From an uncultured Eubacterium sp. (GTDB lineage: Bacteria; Bacillota_A; Clostridia; Lachnospirales; Lachnospiraceae), in contig CAOKJJ010000070.1 in NCBI GenBank assembly GCA_948468465.1, positions 1 to 22,917 of the forward strand: DNA of 22,917 bases, given 5' to 3'. Position 1 is the stretch's first letter, and each line of letters begins with the position of its first letter. The notes beneath the pieces were generated by a model. It did no database searches. It worked only from the letters and a program-made list of their open reading frames with translations, and was not told the DNA's origin. This document shows positions 15,532 through 22,801 of the stretch, piece by piece. A program made the translations under genes and the position numbers.

Positions 15532-16404
15532 CCCTATAGTATTGATTGTGGCGATAAAGATAAAATTTCTAAAGAACCATGTTTTACGGCTGTCATTGAA
15601 GAGGAAGCACAGCTTTGCGCTGTTTTGGAACAGGCGTTTATCTGCCGTGTTTATTTAGACAGTTCGATGTATAGACATGCGCATTTTACCGCACAATTAA
15701 AAGAACATGCGAATCGTGTTCATAAGGCAGGCAAGCAGGCGTATTTGGTCCTTCCGCCTGTATTCCGCGGCAAAACGGCCAGGTTTTATCAGGAATGCTG
15801 GCAGGACATCTGTAGCCTTGCGGATGGCTTTCTTGTAAAAACGATGGATGAGCTGGGATTTTTAGAACAAATGCAGGCGGATAAGAGTTGCTGCATTCTG
15901 GATCACAGCCTGTATACCTTTTCAAAAGAGGCAAAAGACAGCTACGGCAGTTTGGGCTGGAAAAAAGATACGATTCCGCTGGAATTAAATAAAAAAGAAC
16001 TGCTGACACGAAATAATACGGCGAGCGAGATGATTATTTATGGATATCTGCCGTTAATGACGAGTGCGCAGTGCCTGAAAAAGACGGCGGCGCACTGTAC
16101 AAAAACAAATGGCCTGTGCTATTTAAAAGACCGGTATGCAAAGGAATTCGCGGTTCGAAATGTCTGCAGTGAATGCTATAATACGATTTATAATTCACAG
16201 CCATTATCGCTGATTCAGCTGTCGAATGAAATTAAGAGGCTGTCAGCGGCAGCGTATCGGGTCTGGTTTACAACAGAATCCGCACAGATGGCAGGAAGCA
16301 TTCTGGAATGTGTCAAAGACGCTTTTTTGAAACAGCAGACACCGGATCTTACAGCTGTGATCGGTGCGTATACAAACGGTCATTACAAACGTGGGACAAA
16401 ATAG
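15523..16404 (+). pseudogene. C-terminal part of the U32-family gene, same frame after TGA
   Basis: This stretch is in the same frame as the N-terminal part and contains no further stop until TAG at 16402-16404, so without the TGA the protein would have 753 residues. It reads as a degenerate second barrel-like domain (AYLVLPPVFRGK, then GYLPLMTSAQC, then LKDRYAKEFAVR, then CSECYNTIYNS). It has no credible start of its own: the first possible initiation codon is TTG at 15625 and the first ATG is at 15670, neither with a ribosome site. The conserved coding quality argues that decay is very recent or that the stop is not real. The next gene starts 8 bases later. Confidence 0.8.
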
Positions 16405-16412
16405 GAGAAACA

Positions 16413-17741
16413 ATGGAAAATCTGATCGTAGAACTGTCAAAATATTTGATCTGCCTGTTATTTGCGTGCTATACATTTACCTGTTTTCATGCCCTGACAG
16501 GGAAAAAATCAGAAAGACGGCTGAAACGAATTTTAAGAAAACAGGCAAAACTGATTTTTTTGATCCATTTGAATGCGTTTGCGGTTATTTTTGCGGTGCA
16601 AAAGACCGTCAATGTGCTGATCGCATATGTGATGCAGGCGGCGCTGTTAGGCTGTATCCTGATTATTTACAAATATATTTACAAACGTGCCAGCGGGCTT
16701 GTCGTCAACAATATGTGCATGCTGCTGGCAGTAGGATTTGTAATCTTGTATCGTCTGAATCCGGATAAGGCGGTACGCCAGTATGAAATTGCGGTAGCCG
16801 CGGTTGTTATTACGATGATCATACCTTTTTTTATTCACAAACTGCATTTTTTGGACAGGCTTACATGGCTTTATGCGGTCGTTGGAATCGTGCTGCTGGT
16901 GGCAGTTGCTGTCATCGGCTCGGTAAGCTACGGCGCGAAGCTGTCGTTTCAGGTGGCCGGCATAGCGGTTCAGCCGTCTGAGTTTGTAAAGATTATATTT
17001 GTTTTTTTTGTGGCATCTATGCTGGCAAAGTCCGCGGACTTTCCGCAGGTATGCAAAGCGACTGCAGTAGCTGCCGTCCATGTGCTGATACTCGTTGTAT
17101 CCAAAGACCTTGGCGCCGCGCTGATTTTTTTTATGACGTACCTTGTGATGCTGTATGTGGCAACGCGCAGTCCGTTTTATTTTGTCAGCGGCATTTTATG
17201 CGGAAGTGTGGCTTCCGTCGCGGCATATAAGCTGTTTCGCCATGTGCGGGTACGTGTAACGGCATGGAAGGATCCGCTCTCGGTTTTAAATGATGAAGGC
17301 TATCAGGTCTGCCAGTCGCTGTTTGCCATCGGTACCGGAGGCTGGTTTGGCATGGGGCTGTACCAGGGGATGCCGAATAAAATCCCAATTGTGGAAGAAG
17401 ACTTTGTATTTGCGGCGGTTTCCGAGGAGCTGGGCGGTATTTTTGCCGTTTGCCTGATTATGGTATGCGCCAGCTGTTATCTGATGTTTTTAAATATCGC
17501 GATGCAGATGCACGACCAGTTTTATAAGCTGATCGCGCTTGGACTTGGCACAGTCTATGGATTTCAGGTGTTTTTAACGGTTGGCGGAGTGATCAAATTT
17601 ATCCCGTCTACAGGTGTTACACTGCCGCTTGTCAGTTATGGCGGAAGCTCGCTGCTTAGTACGTTTATTATTTTTGCGGTCATCCAGGGACTGTATATTT
17701 TAAGAGAAGACGAGGAATTTGATGAAAGGTTAGCTTCATGA
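16413..17741 (+). CDS. SEDS peptidoglycan glycosyltransferase (FtsW/RodA/SpoVE family)
   Basis: A polytopic membrane enzyme that polymerises lipid II into glycan strands, working with a partner transpeptidase. The 442-aa product has about 10-11 membrane helices. Family marks are VQPSEFVKI (about residue 188), SKDLGAALIF (about 230), DEGYQVCQSLFAIGTGGWFG (residues 294-313), EEDFVFAAVSEELG (about 329-342) and the C-terminal GVTLPLVSYGGSS. Which of the three subfamilies is not decidable by eye. The N-terminus has extra helices before the core. The frame is open earlier (16308) but the ATG at 16413 has AGGAG right at the end of the U32 frame. It overlaps the transpeptidase by ATGA, so the two are coupled. 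Confidence 0.93.
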   Translation: MENLIVELSKYLICLLFACYTFTCFHALTGKKSERRLKRILRKQAKLIFLIHLNAFAVIFAVQKTVNVLIAYVMQAALLGCILIIYKYIYKRASGLVVNNMCMLLAVGFVILYRLNPDKAVRQYEIAVAAVVITMIIPFFIHKLHFLDRLTWLYAVVGIVLLVAVAVIGSVSYGAKLSFQVAGIAVQPSEFVKIIFVFFVASMLAKSADFPQVCKATAVAAVHVLILVVSKDLGAALIFFMTYLVMLYVATRSPFYFVSGILCGSVASVAAYKLFRHVRVRVTAWKDPLSVLNDEGYQVCQSLFAIGTGGWFGMGLYQGMPNKIPIVEEDFVFAAVSEELGGIFAVCLIMVCASCYLMFLNIAMQMHDQFYKLIALGLGTVYGFQVFLTVGGVIKFIPSTGVTLPLVSYGGSSLLSTFIIFAVIQGLYILREDEEFDERLAS

Positions 17742-19294
17742 AAAAAAATGTGATAAAAAGAAACGGCAGAACACCAGATTGGGAAGAACTGGAAGAAAAA
17801 CAGCGGAAAAAGGATGTGGAAAAACTGCTGCAGGAACAGTACCGTTCCACGCATGATACCGTTAAGCCAGAAGCTTTGGTGAAAAATTCAGTCAGAAACC
17901 GGGAGTTTGCAGTTGTTGCGTACTTATTTCTGACAATATTTTTAGGAATGATTGCTTATTTTACTTATTTTCAGGTGCAAAAAAGCGAAGCTTTTATCAA
18001 CAGCCCCTACAATGCCAGACAGGACGCCTTTGCAGAACGCATTCAGCGCGGGGATATTTTATCCGCACAAGGAGAGGTGCTTGCGACAACAAAAACGGCG
18101 CCAGACGGCAGCGAATCCAGAAGCTATCCCTATGGCAGGATGTTCGCGCATGCAGTCGGTTTTGGCACCAATGGAAAATCAGGCGTAGAATCACTGGATA
18201 ATTTTCAGCTGCTGCGTTCGCATGCCTTTTTTCTGGAAAAAATATGGAAGGAACTGCAGGGAAAGAAAAATATTGGAGATACTGTCGTAACCACGTTGGA
18301 TGTAACCGTGCAGAAAGCAGCATACGACGCGCTTGGAAATTATCAGGGAGCCGTTATCGCGATGCAGCCATCGACCGGAAAAATATTGGCGATGGTATCT
18401 AAGCCGGACTTTGATCCAAATACAATTGCCGCCGATTGGGACAGCATTACGGCTGAGGATGCGAATTCATCTGTGCTGCTTAACCGTGTGACGCAGGGCC
18501 TGTATCCGCCTGGCTCTACCTTTAAGATTTTTACGCTGCTTGAATATATGAAAGAAAACAAAAATTATAAAGGCTATGCATACGAGTGCGACGGGAGCTT
18601 TACGGAGGCCGGAAATGTGATTCACTGCTTCGGCAATGCCGTACATGGGCAGGAGGATTTAAAACATGCGTTTGCACATTCCTGCAATACGTCGTTTTCG
18701 AGCATTGGATTATCCTTAAATCTGAACAAATTTGCCAGAACAAATGAAAAACTATTGTTTAACAGCGAACTCCCATGTGACTTGCCGTATAAAAAAAGCA
18801 GTTATACGTTAACGGACGATGCTTCTGCCTGGGAAATTATGCAGACCTCGATCGGGCAGGGAAAAACGCTTGTAACACCATATCATCTTGCGCTTGTAAT
18901 GTCAGCGGTCAATCACAATGGAGTATTGATGAAACCGTATATCATAGATCGGGTGACAAACTATGAAGGGACTGAGGTATCCAAAAATACGCCGCAGGTT
19001 TATTCCGAACTTTTGACAGCAAAAAAAGCGAAAACACTCAGACAGTATTTGCGGGAAGTAGTTACGCAGGGAACAGCGACAGCATTAAACAGTCAAAGCT
19101 ATACGGCAGCCGGAAAGACAGGCTCCGCGGAATTTACAAGCGCAAAAGACAGCCACGCATGGTTTGCGGGATATGCGTCCAAAGAAGGAAAAGAGGATCT
19201 TGTTGTAACGGTTGTTGTAGAAGGGGCAGGCACAGGCGGCATGTATGCGGTGCCTGTGGCGAAGGCGGTATTTGACGCCTACTTCCATAACTGA
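17738..19294 (+). CDS. Class B penicillin-binding protein (transpeptidase)
   Basis: Crosslinks peptidoglycan stem peptides outside the membrane as partner of the SEDS enzyme just upstream. A basic cytoplasmic tail of about 55 residues is followed by one membrane helix (about 56-78), a short pedestal domain (RGDILSAQGEVLA near 104-116) and the transpeptidase domain. Catalytic motifs are STFK with Ser260, SCN (315-317) and KTG (460-462). At 518 aa it is shorter than typical PBP2 or SpoVD and lacks PASTA domains, resembling the short PbpA type paired with RodA-like proteins. The ATG overlaps the SEDS stop by 4 bases. No terminator is seen after it. Confidence 0.93.
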   Translation: MKKNVIKRNGRTPDWEELEEKQRKKDVEKLLQEQYRSTHDTVKPEALVKNSVRNREFAVVAYLFLTIFLGMIAYFTYFQVQKSEAFINSPYNARQDAFAERIQRGDILSAQGEVLATTKTAPDGSESRSYPYGRMFAHAVGFGTNGKSGVESLDNFQLLRSHAFFLEKIWKELQGKKNIGDTVVTTLDVTVQKAAYDALGNYQGAVIAMQPSTGKILAMVSKPDFDPNTIAADWDSITAEDANSSVLLNRVTQGLYPPGSTFKIFTLLEYMKENKNYKGYAYECDGSFTEAGNVIHCFGNAVHGQEDLKHAFAHSCNTSFSSIGLSLNLNKFARTNEKLLFNSELPCDLPYKKSSYTLTDDASAWEIMQTSIGQGKTLVTPYHLALVMSAVNHNGVLMKPYIIDRVTNYEGTEVSKNTPQVYSELLTAKKAKTLRQYLREVVTQGTATALNSQSYTAAGKTGSAEFTSAKDSHAWFAGYASKEGKEDLVVTVVVEGAGTGGMYAVPVAKAVFDAYFHN

Positions 19295-19330
19295 ATCAGG
19301 TTTAAAAATAAAAAAAGACACACGATTTTC

Positions 19331-19359
19331 TTGCATGTGAATCAAAAAAGGGGTATACT
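19331..19359 (+). promoter_or_regulatory. Promoter of the Nudix gene
   Basis: TTGCAT (19331-19336) and TATACT (19354-19359) are 17 bases apart. The leader of about 60 bases contains a hairpin (19374-19401) and a strong AGGAGG site before the ATG at 19426. Confidence 0.65.
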
Positions 19360-19373
19360 ACTGAATAGCTATT

Positions 19374-19401
19374 TGTTTCAGGCTGTTTACAGCCCGAAAC
19401 A
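19374..19401 (+). promoter_or_regulatory. 5' leader hairpin of the Nudix gene
   Basis: TGTTTC-A-GGCTGT (19374-19386) pairs with ACAGCC-C-GAAACA (19389-19401) with a single A/C mismatch and a minimal loop. It lies just after the predicted start of transcription and has no T run behind it, so it is more likely an mRNA-stabilising stem or operator than a terminator. Confidence 0.55.
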
Positions 19402-19425
19402 GGAACCACATCAGGAGGTGTTGTA

Positions 19426-19878
19426 ATGATAGAGGCAACGAGTTGTGGTGGTGTGGTAATATTCCGTGGTAAGATTCTGCTGCTATATAAAAATTATAAG
19501 AACAAATACGAGGGATGGGTTCTTCCGAAAGGAACTGTAGAGCAGGGCGAGGATTACAAAGAGACTGCGGCCCGCGAAGTATTGGAAGAGACCGGCGTAA
19601 GCGCGGCGATTATCAAATATATTGGTAAAAGCCAGTATACCTTTAATGTACCGGAGGATACGGTGGAAAAGGAAGTCCACTGGTATCTGATGATGGCGGA
19701 CAATTATTACAGCAAGCCACAATGGGAAGAATATTTTGTGGACTCTGGTTACTATAAGTTCCATGAAGCTTATCATCTGCTGAAATTTTCCAACGAAAAG
19801 CAGATACTGGAGCAGGCTTACAATGAATATCTTAGCTTGAAAAAGAGTAATCTGTGGGGAAACAAAAAATATTATTAA
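19426..19878 (+). CDS. Nudix hydrolase
   Basis: A 150-aa Nudix protein with a full Nudix box: Gly36, Glu42, then REVLEETGV (residues 50-58), giving the magnesium-binding REVLEE core. It starts CGGVVIFRGKILLLYK with the fold's first strands and has WVLPKGTVEQG before the box, similar to diadenosine polyphosphate hydrolases or other house-cleaning members. It should cleave a nucleoside diphosphate linked to another group, substrate unknown. It has its own promoter and a strong AGGAGG ribosome site, and a terminator-like hairpin follows directly. Confidence 0.92.
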   Translation: MIEATSCGGVVIFRGKILLLYKNYKNKYEGWVLPKGTVEQGEDYKETAAREVLEETGVSAAIIKYIGKSQYTFNVPEDTVEKEVHWYLMMADNYYSKPQWEEYFVDSGYYKFHEAYHLLKFSNEKQILEQAYNEYLSLKKSNLWGNKKYY

Positions 19879-19883
19879 GGATG

Positions 19884-19914
19884 CAAAAGGACTGTGTATC
19901 TGCCGGTCCTTTTG
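19884..19914 (+). terminator. Terminator after the Nudix gene
   Basis: CAAAAGGAC (19884-19892) pairs with GTCCTTTTG (19906-19914). The T run is part of the 3' arm and the matching A run is in the 5' arm, so it could act in both directions. It lies 5 bases after the Nudix stop. Confidence 0.6.
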
Positions 19915-19988
19915 TAAAGGATCGGAAAATCCATATATATCCAGTTCAGGATATAATATGCAGTCGTGTAATGCGGTAAGGAGTCTGG

Positions 19989-20327
19989 ATGATTTGGTAT
20001 GAAAATTTGTATATTGGGGAAAGTATCCCTAAGAAAGAAGCAAAAATCAGACGTTTAAAGTGGAAAATTAATCATAATAAGTGCTTGACGAATGCTTTTT
20101 TGATCGTGTTATGCAGGTATGAGAACAATCTGCTGGAAATTATTCCTGCCAGAGAGCTTCGGCAAAAGGTATATCCAAAGCAGAATCTATATATTGTCGG
20201 ATTGGCGAAAGGCTATGACGATGCGCTTATGACAGCTGCAATGATTGTAACGGATGTCTATAAAAAAACAGGCGGATTTGGGGTAAAACGCTATATCCTG
20301 CAGCAAAAGGCAGGTGATAGTACATGA
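19989..20327 (+). CDS. Conserved-looking protein of unknown function
   Basis: I do not recognise this 112-aa protein. It has a basic N-terminal half (KKEAKIRRLKWKINHNK), a hydrophobic segment CLTNAFLIVLCRY, and a C-terminal half LYIVGLAKGYDDALMTAAMIV followed by TGGFGVKRYI that looks like a small alpha/beta domain. There is no signal peptide. The start has a good AAGGAG site, a possible TATAAT box sits at 19952-19957 without a good -35, and its stop overlaps the start of the DUF2953 gene by ATGA. The link with DUF2953 and GerW suggests a membrane or spore-related setting, but this is only context. Confidence 0.7.
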   Translation: MIWYENLYIGESIPKKEAKIRRLKWKINHNKCLTNAFLIVLCRYENNLLEIIPARELRQKVYPKQNLYIVGLAKGYDDALMTAAMIVTDVYKKTGGFGVKRYILQQKAGDST

Positions 20328-21562
20328 TAAAGGCAGTCGGAATGTTTTTGCTTCTGCTGTTAAAAATAATAGGCTGGGCATTATTGCTTGTATTGCTTGT
20401 GCTGGCCATTGCATTGCTGCTTTTGCTGTTTGTTCCGCTGCGGTATGATGTTCTGGCAAAAAATGAGCGGAGTATATCCCCGGATCCAAAGGGAATAACA
20501 GCAAATATACAGCTCAGACTAAAGGTGAACTGGCTGCTTCATTTTTTACAGGTATCAGTTTTGTATGGGCCCGATGGCCTGTCCAACCAGATTCGGGTGG
20601 CAGGAATTGATATTCCAAAACTGCTGGCCCGCCATGCAGAGAAAAAAAAGGCACGGCAAAACGGCAAAAAACGTAAGTCTGCAGACAATATAACCCTGAA
20701 AGACCGTTCAGCAAACGAAGAATCCTTAAATAAAGAGTTCTCAAAAAAAGAACTGCTCAATAAAGATTTGCAAACGGAAGAAATACAAATACAGGAAATA
20801 CAAACAGGAGAATTAAAAACAGAAGAATTAAAAATAGAAGAAATACAAACAGAAGAATTAAAAACAGAGAAAATACAGACACAAGAATTAAAAACAGAAG
20901 AAATACAAACACAAAAATTAAAAACAGAAGAAATACAAGCACAAGATATACAAAAAAAAGAAATACAGACAGAAGAAATACAAGAAGAAATCATACGAAA
21001 AAAAGAAAGAAAAAAAGCTCAACGCTCGAAAAAAGGGCAGTTCAAGCAAGATCCGCAAAAAGATTCCAACGGGAAACAGCAAAAGGAGGAACACGCAAAA
21101 GCGGAACGCAAACATCACACAAATGCGTCAGCTTCGAAAGCTTCCGCTGCGGATACACATCAGCCAGGTATATTTAAAAAAATCCGTATGCAGCTGCAGC
21201 GTCTGCACAAGGAGTATACCGATGAGACAAACCGTCATGCAGTTGGCCGTTTATGGGTAGAGCTTTTAAAACTCCTGCGCAGTTATAAGCCAAGAAAGCT
21301 AAAAGCGGATGTTTCTTTTTCCCTTGCAGATCCGTCATTAACGGGTATGGCAACAGGAATGCTTAGCCTGATGCCGGTTATTTACCGTTATCCATGCAGC
21401 ATTGTTCCTGATTTTACATCTGAAAAGCTGTATGCAGAAGGCGAGATTTCAGCAAGCGGCAAAGTAAGGATATTTGTTTTTTTATGCAGCGTACTTAGGC
21501 TGCTGCGGGACAAAAAATTTATGCAGACCGTCCGCAGACTGATGAAACGGGGCAGCGCATAA
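20324..21562 (+). CDS. DUF2953 (YtfI-like) protein with pentapeptide-repeat insert
   Basis: The N-terminus has a long hydrophobic segment (residues 6-38) followed by VPLRYDVLAKNE, and the C-terminus shows the DUF2953 pattern: KLKADVSFSLADPSLTGMA, then PDFTSEKLYAEGEI and a basic tail. In Bacillus ytfI (DUF2953) lies directly before ytfJ/gerW, and the same order is seen here. The function is unknown but tied to sporulation. The 412 aa are nearly twice the usual length. The extra comes from a charged insert: fifteen pentapeptides of the type [I/L][Q/K]TEE (residues 149-223), then a Lys/Gln/Glu-rich stretch to about 290. The coding strand there is almost pure purine plus short T/C interruptions. 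Confidence 0.85.
   Translation: MIKAVGMFLLLLLKIIGWALLLVLLVLAIALLLLLFVPLRYDVLAKNERSISPDPKGITANIQLRLKVNWLLHFLQVSVLYGPDGLSNQIRVAGIDIPKLLARHAEKKKARQNGKKRKSADNITLKDRSANEESLNKEFSKKELLNKDLQTEEIQIQEIQTGELKTEELKIEEIQTEELKTEKIQTQELKTEEIQTQKLKTEEIQAQDIQKKEIQTEEIQEEIIRKKERKKAQRSKKGQFKQDPQKDSNGKQQKEEHAKAERKHHTNASASKASAADTHQPGIFKKIRMQLQRLHKEYTDETNRHAVGRLWVELLKLLRSYKPRKLKADVSFSLADPSLTGMATGMLSLMPVIYRYPCSIVPDFTSEKLYAEGEISASGKVRIFVFLCSVLRLLRDKKFMQTVRRLMKRGSA
20768..20992 (+). repeat. 15-bp tandem repeat, fifteen units, in the DUF2953 gene
   Basis: Uninterrupted in-frame 15-bp units encode LQTEE, IQIQE, IQTGE, LKTEE, LKIEE, IQTEE, LKTEK, IQTQE, LKTEE, IQTQK, LKTEE, IQAQD, IQKKE, IQTEE and IQEEI. A 30-bp higher-order unit (IQT.. 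+ LKTEE) repeats in the middle. Length is likely to vary between strains without breaking the frame. Confidence 0.88.
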
Positions 21563-21602
21563 GAACGAATCATATGGAAGAACAATAACAGGAGGAAATC
21601 AG

Positions 21603-22031
21603 ATGTCAGACAATAGTTTCAGTTCAACTGTTGCATCCTTATTTAAAGGAATGGACAGTTTCATTACAACCAAAACAGTAGTAGGGGATGCCGTTCATAT
21701 CGGTGAGACGATTATACTTCCGCTTGTGGACGTTGCATTCGGCGTGGCAGCAGGCGCATTTACCGGAGAAAACAAAAACAATGGTGGCGGCGGTATGGGC
21801 GGGAAAATTACGCCAAGCGCCGTACTCGTAATTCAAAATGGAACAACGAAACTCGTCAATGTAAAAAATCAGGACGGCATTACAAAGATTTTAGACATGA
21901 TACCAGATTTCGTAAACAAATTTACATCCAAAGACAAAGACGCGCAGACAGACCCGGAAGCGCAGAAAAAGGCGGCCGACGAGCTCGAAAGTCAGCTGGG
22001 AGACGCGCTGAATGAAAAAATAACGGAATAA
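21603..22031 (+). CDS. gerW: GerW/YtfJ family sporulation protein
   Basis: A 142-aa protein with the family layout: an N-terminal helix (TVASLFKGMDSFITT), VVGDAVHIGETIILPLVDVA, a glycine-rich stretch GGGGMGGKITPSAVLVI and a C-terminal tail. In Bacillus YtfJ/GerW is made in the forespore and is needed for germination with some germinants, so the gene supports a spore-forming host. The tail KDKDAQTDPEAQKKAADELE is charged and helical. The start has AGGAGG, 40 bases after the DUF2953 gene. A small inverted repeat and then a strong terminator close the operon. Confidence 0.92.
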   Translation: MSDNSFSSTVASLFKGMDSFITTKTVVGDAVHIGETIILPLVDVAFGVAAGAFTGENKNNGGGGMGGKITPSAVLVIQNGTTKLVNVKNQDGITKILDMIPDFVNKFTSKDKDAQTDPEAQKKAADELESQLGDALNEKITE

Positions 22032-22039
22032 CGGCAGCC

Positions 22040-22065
22040 ACAGTTCTGCTTACCCACGGAACTGT
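22040..22065 (+). other. Short inverted repeat after gerW
   Basis: ACAGTTC (22040-22046) pairs with GAACTGT (22059-22065), loop 12 bases, with no T run behind it. The arms share CAGTTC/GAACTG with the palindrome at 3420-3450, which may be chance. Confidence 0.35.
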
Positions 22066-22081
22066 TGCACGTTTTGTCTGA

Positions 22082-22129
22082 GAGACTGTCAGAGATAAAA
22101 GATGCATTGATTTCTGACAGTCTCTTTTT
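22082..22129 (+). terminator. Intrinsic terminator of the DUF2953-gerW operon
   Basis: GAGACTGTCAGA (22082-22093) pairs perfectly with TCTGACAGTCTC (22113-22124) and is followed by TTTTT (22125-22129). The 19-base loop is long for a terminator. Confidence 0.85.
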
Positions 22130-22174
22130 GAAAGCTTCTTTTTGAAAGCTTTTTTGAAAGTTTCTTTTTGAAAT
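22121..22174 (+). repeat. Four-unit tandem repeat starting in the terminator T run
   Basis: Units of about 14 bp (22121-22134, 22135-22148, 22149-22160, 22161-22174) share CTTTTTGAAAG; the third is 2 bp shorter and the last ends GAAAT. The first overlaps the terminator's 3' arm and T tract, so the array appears to have grown by slippage from the terminator end. Confidence 0.65.
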
Positions 22175-22191
22175 TTGTAAAAAGCAGCTGC

Positions 22192-22329
22192 TTATCCGCA
22201 GAACAGGTTATAGCCGCAGATCAGCAGTGCAAAAATAATCAGTACAGCAAGCCATACGCTTTCTAAAAACAACATAATAGACATGCCGACTGCGATCCAG
22301 AACATGGCAAAACCACATATTTTTTTCAT
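22192..22329 (-). CDS. 45-residue membrane peptide, unknown function
   Basis: A short frame reads MKKICGFAMFWIAVGMSIML, continues FLESVWLAVLIIFALLICGY and ends NLFCG then TAA. It has a basic start, a hydrophobic segment with a mid-point Glu, and a second strongly hydrophobic segment: two membrane helices. This composition is what real small membrane proteins show. A weak ribosome site (AAGTGGA) precedes the ATG. It lies between gerW and rpmB on the - strand, without a clear promoter. I do not recognise a named family. Confidence 0.65.
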   Translation of the reverse strand: MKKICGFAMFWIAVGMSIMLFLESVWLAVLIIFALLICGYNLFCG

Positions 22330-22455
22330 ATTCCACTTCGATTCTTATAAAGATTCCGGCAGGACTGGCATATTGTATTTGAAGCGAGTCCATAGGAACA
22401 TATTTATTTATCGTTCCTTACTTTTAATATATGTGGCAGCCTGTAATTTAGTCCA

Positions 22456-22493
22456 CAAAAAAAGCTGCGGACAGCATTATTTGCCAGCAGCTT
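22456..22493 (-). terminator. Intrinsic terminator of rpmB
   Basis: On the - strand AAGCTGC (22493-22487) pairs with GCAGCTT (22468-22462), followed by a run of T (A run at 22457-22463 on the + strand). It lies about 22 bases after the rpmB stop. Confidence 0.8.
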
Positions 22494-22514
22494 CTTTCCA
22501 TACGTTCTAAAATA

Positions 22515-22700
22515 CTATGCTCTTTCAACTTTACCAGACTTTAAGCAGGAAGTACAAACATATAATCTCTTTGTAGCACCATTCACCTTGCATCTGACAG
22601 ATTTGATGTTTGGTTTGAACATTCTGTTAGATCTTCTATGTGAATGGCTCACATTGTTGCCGAAAAGAACGCTTTTTCCGCAAACGGAACATTTAGCCAT
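22515..22700 (-). CDS. rpmB: 50S ribosomal protein L28
   Basis: A 61-aa ribosomal protein of the large subunit. It opens MAKCSVCGKSVLFGNNVSHS and contains KPNIKSVRC, then CTSC near the end. The CxxC pair at the start (Cys4, Cys7) and the CTSC pair near the end make the zinc-binding (C+) form. The ATG at 22700 has the strong site GGAGGTG; upstream in-frame ATGs at about 22724 lie before that site and are not used. The gene is monocistronic, with its own promoter and terminator. Confidence 0.97.
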   Translation of the reverse strand: MAKCSVCGKSVLFGNNVSHSHRRSNRMFKPNIKSVRCKVNGATKRLYVCTSCLKSGKVERA

Positions 22701-22772
22701 AGGAACACCTCCTTGCATCATCAAGTGTTAAAATTTTAAATCTGACAGTAATTTCAGACTTACAACATGATT

Positions 22773-22801
22773 ATTCTATCAGAAGCGGTATACAAATGCA
22801 A
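22773..22801 (-). promoter_or_regulatory. Promoter of rpmB
   Basis: On the - strand TTGCAT (22801-22796) and TAGAAT (22778-22773) are 17 bases apart, giving a leader of about 65 bases. The remaining sequence to the window end (22802-22917) is AT-rich and I see no gene in it. Confidence 0.65.

Noticed and set aside
15520..15540. Selenocysteine or UGA recoding at the U32 stop
   Set aside because: The residue lies in a linker repeat, not an active site, and only a weak CGCC/GGCG pairing is visible downstream, not a convincing SECIS. The context after TGA is AAA, not the strong read-through CTA. TGA is used as a normal stop elsewhere in the window (for example 4117-4119).
15464..15658. A separate small gene bridging the U32 stop
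   Set aside because: It lies in another frame over the linker repeat, has no family features, and the original frame continues with recognisable U32 C-terminal sequence.
20768..20992. Right-handed pentapeptide-repeat (quinolone-resistance type) fold
   Set aside because: The A(D/N)LXX pattern is absent; the position two before each Leu/Ile is usually Glu, which would not fit inside that helix.
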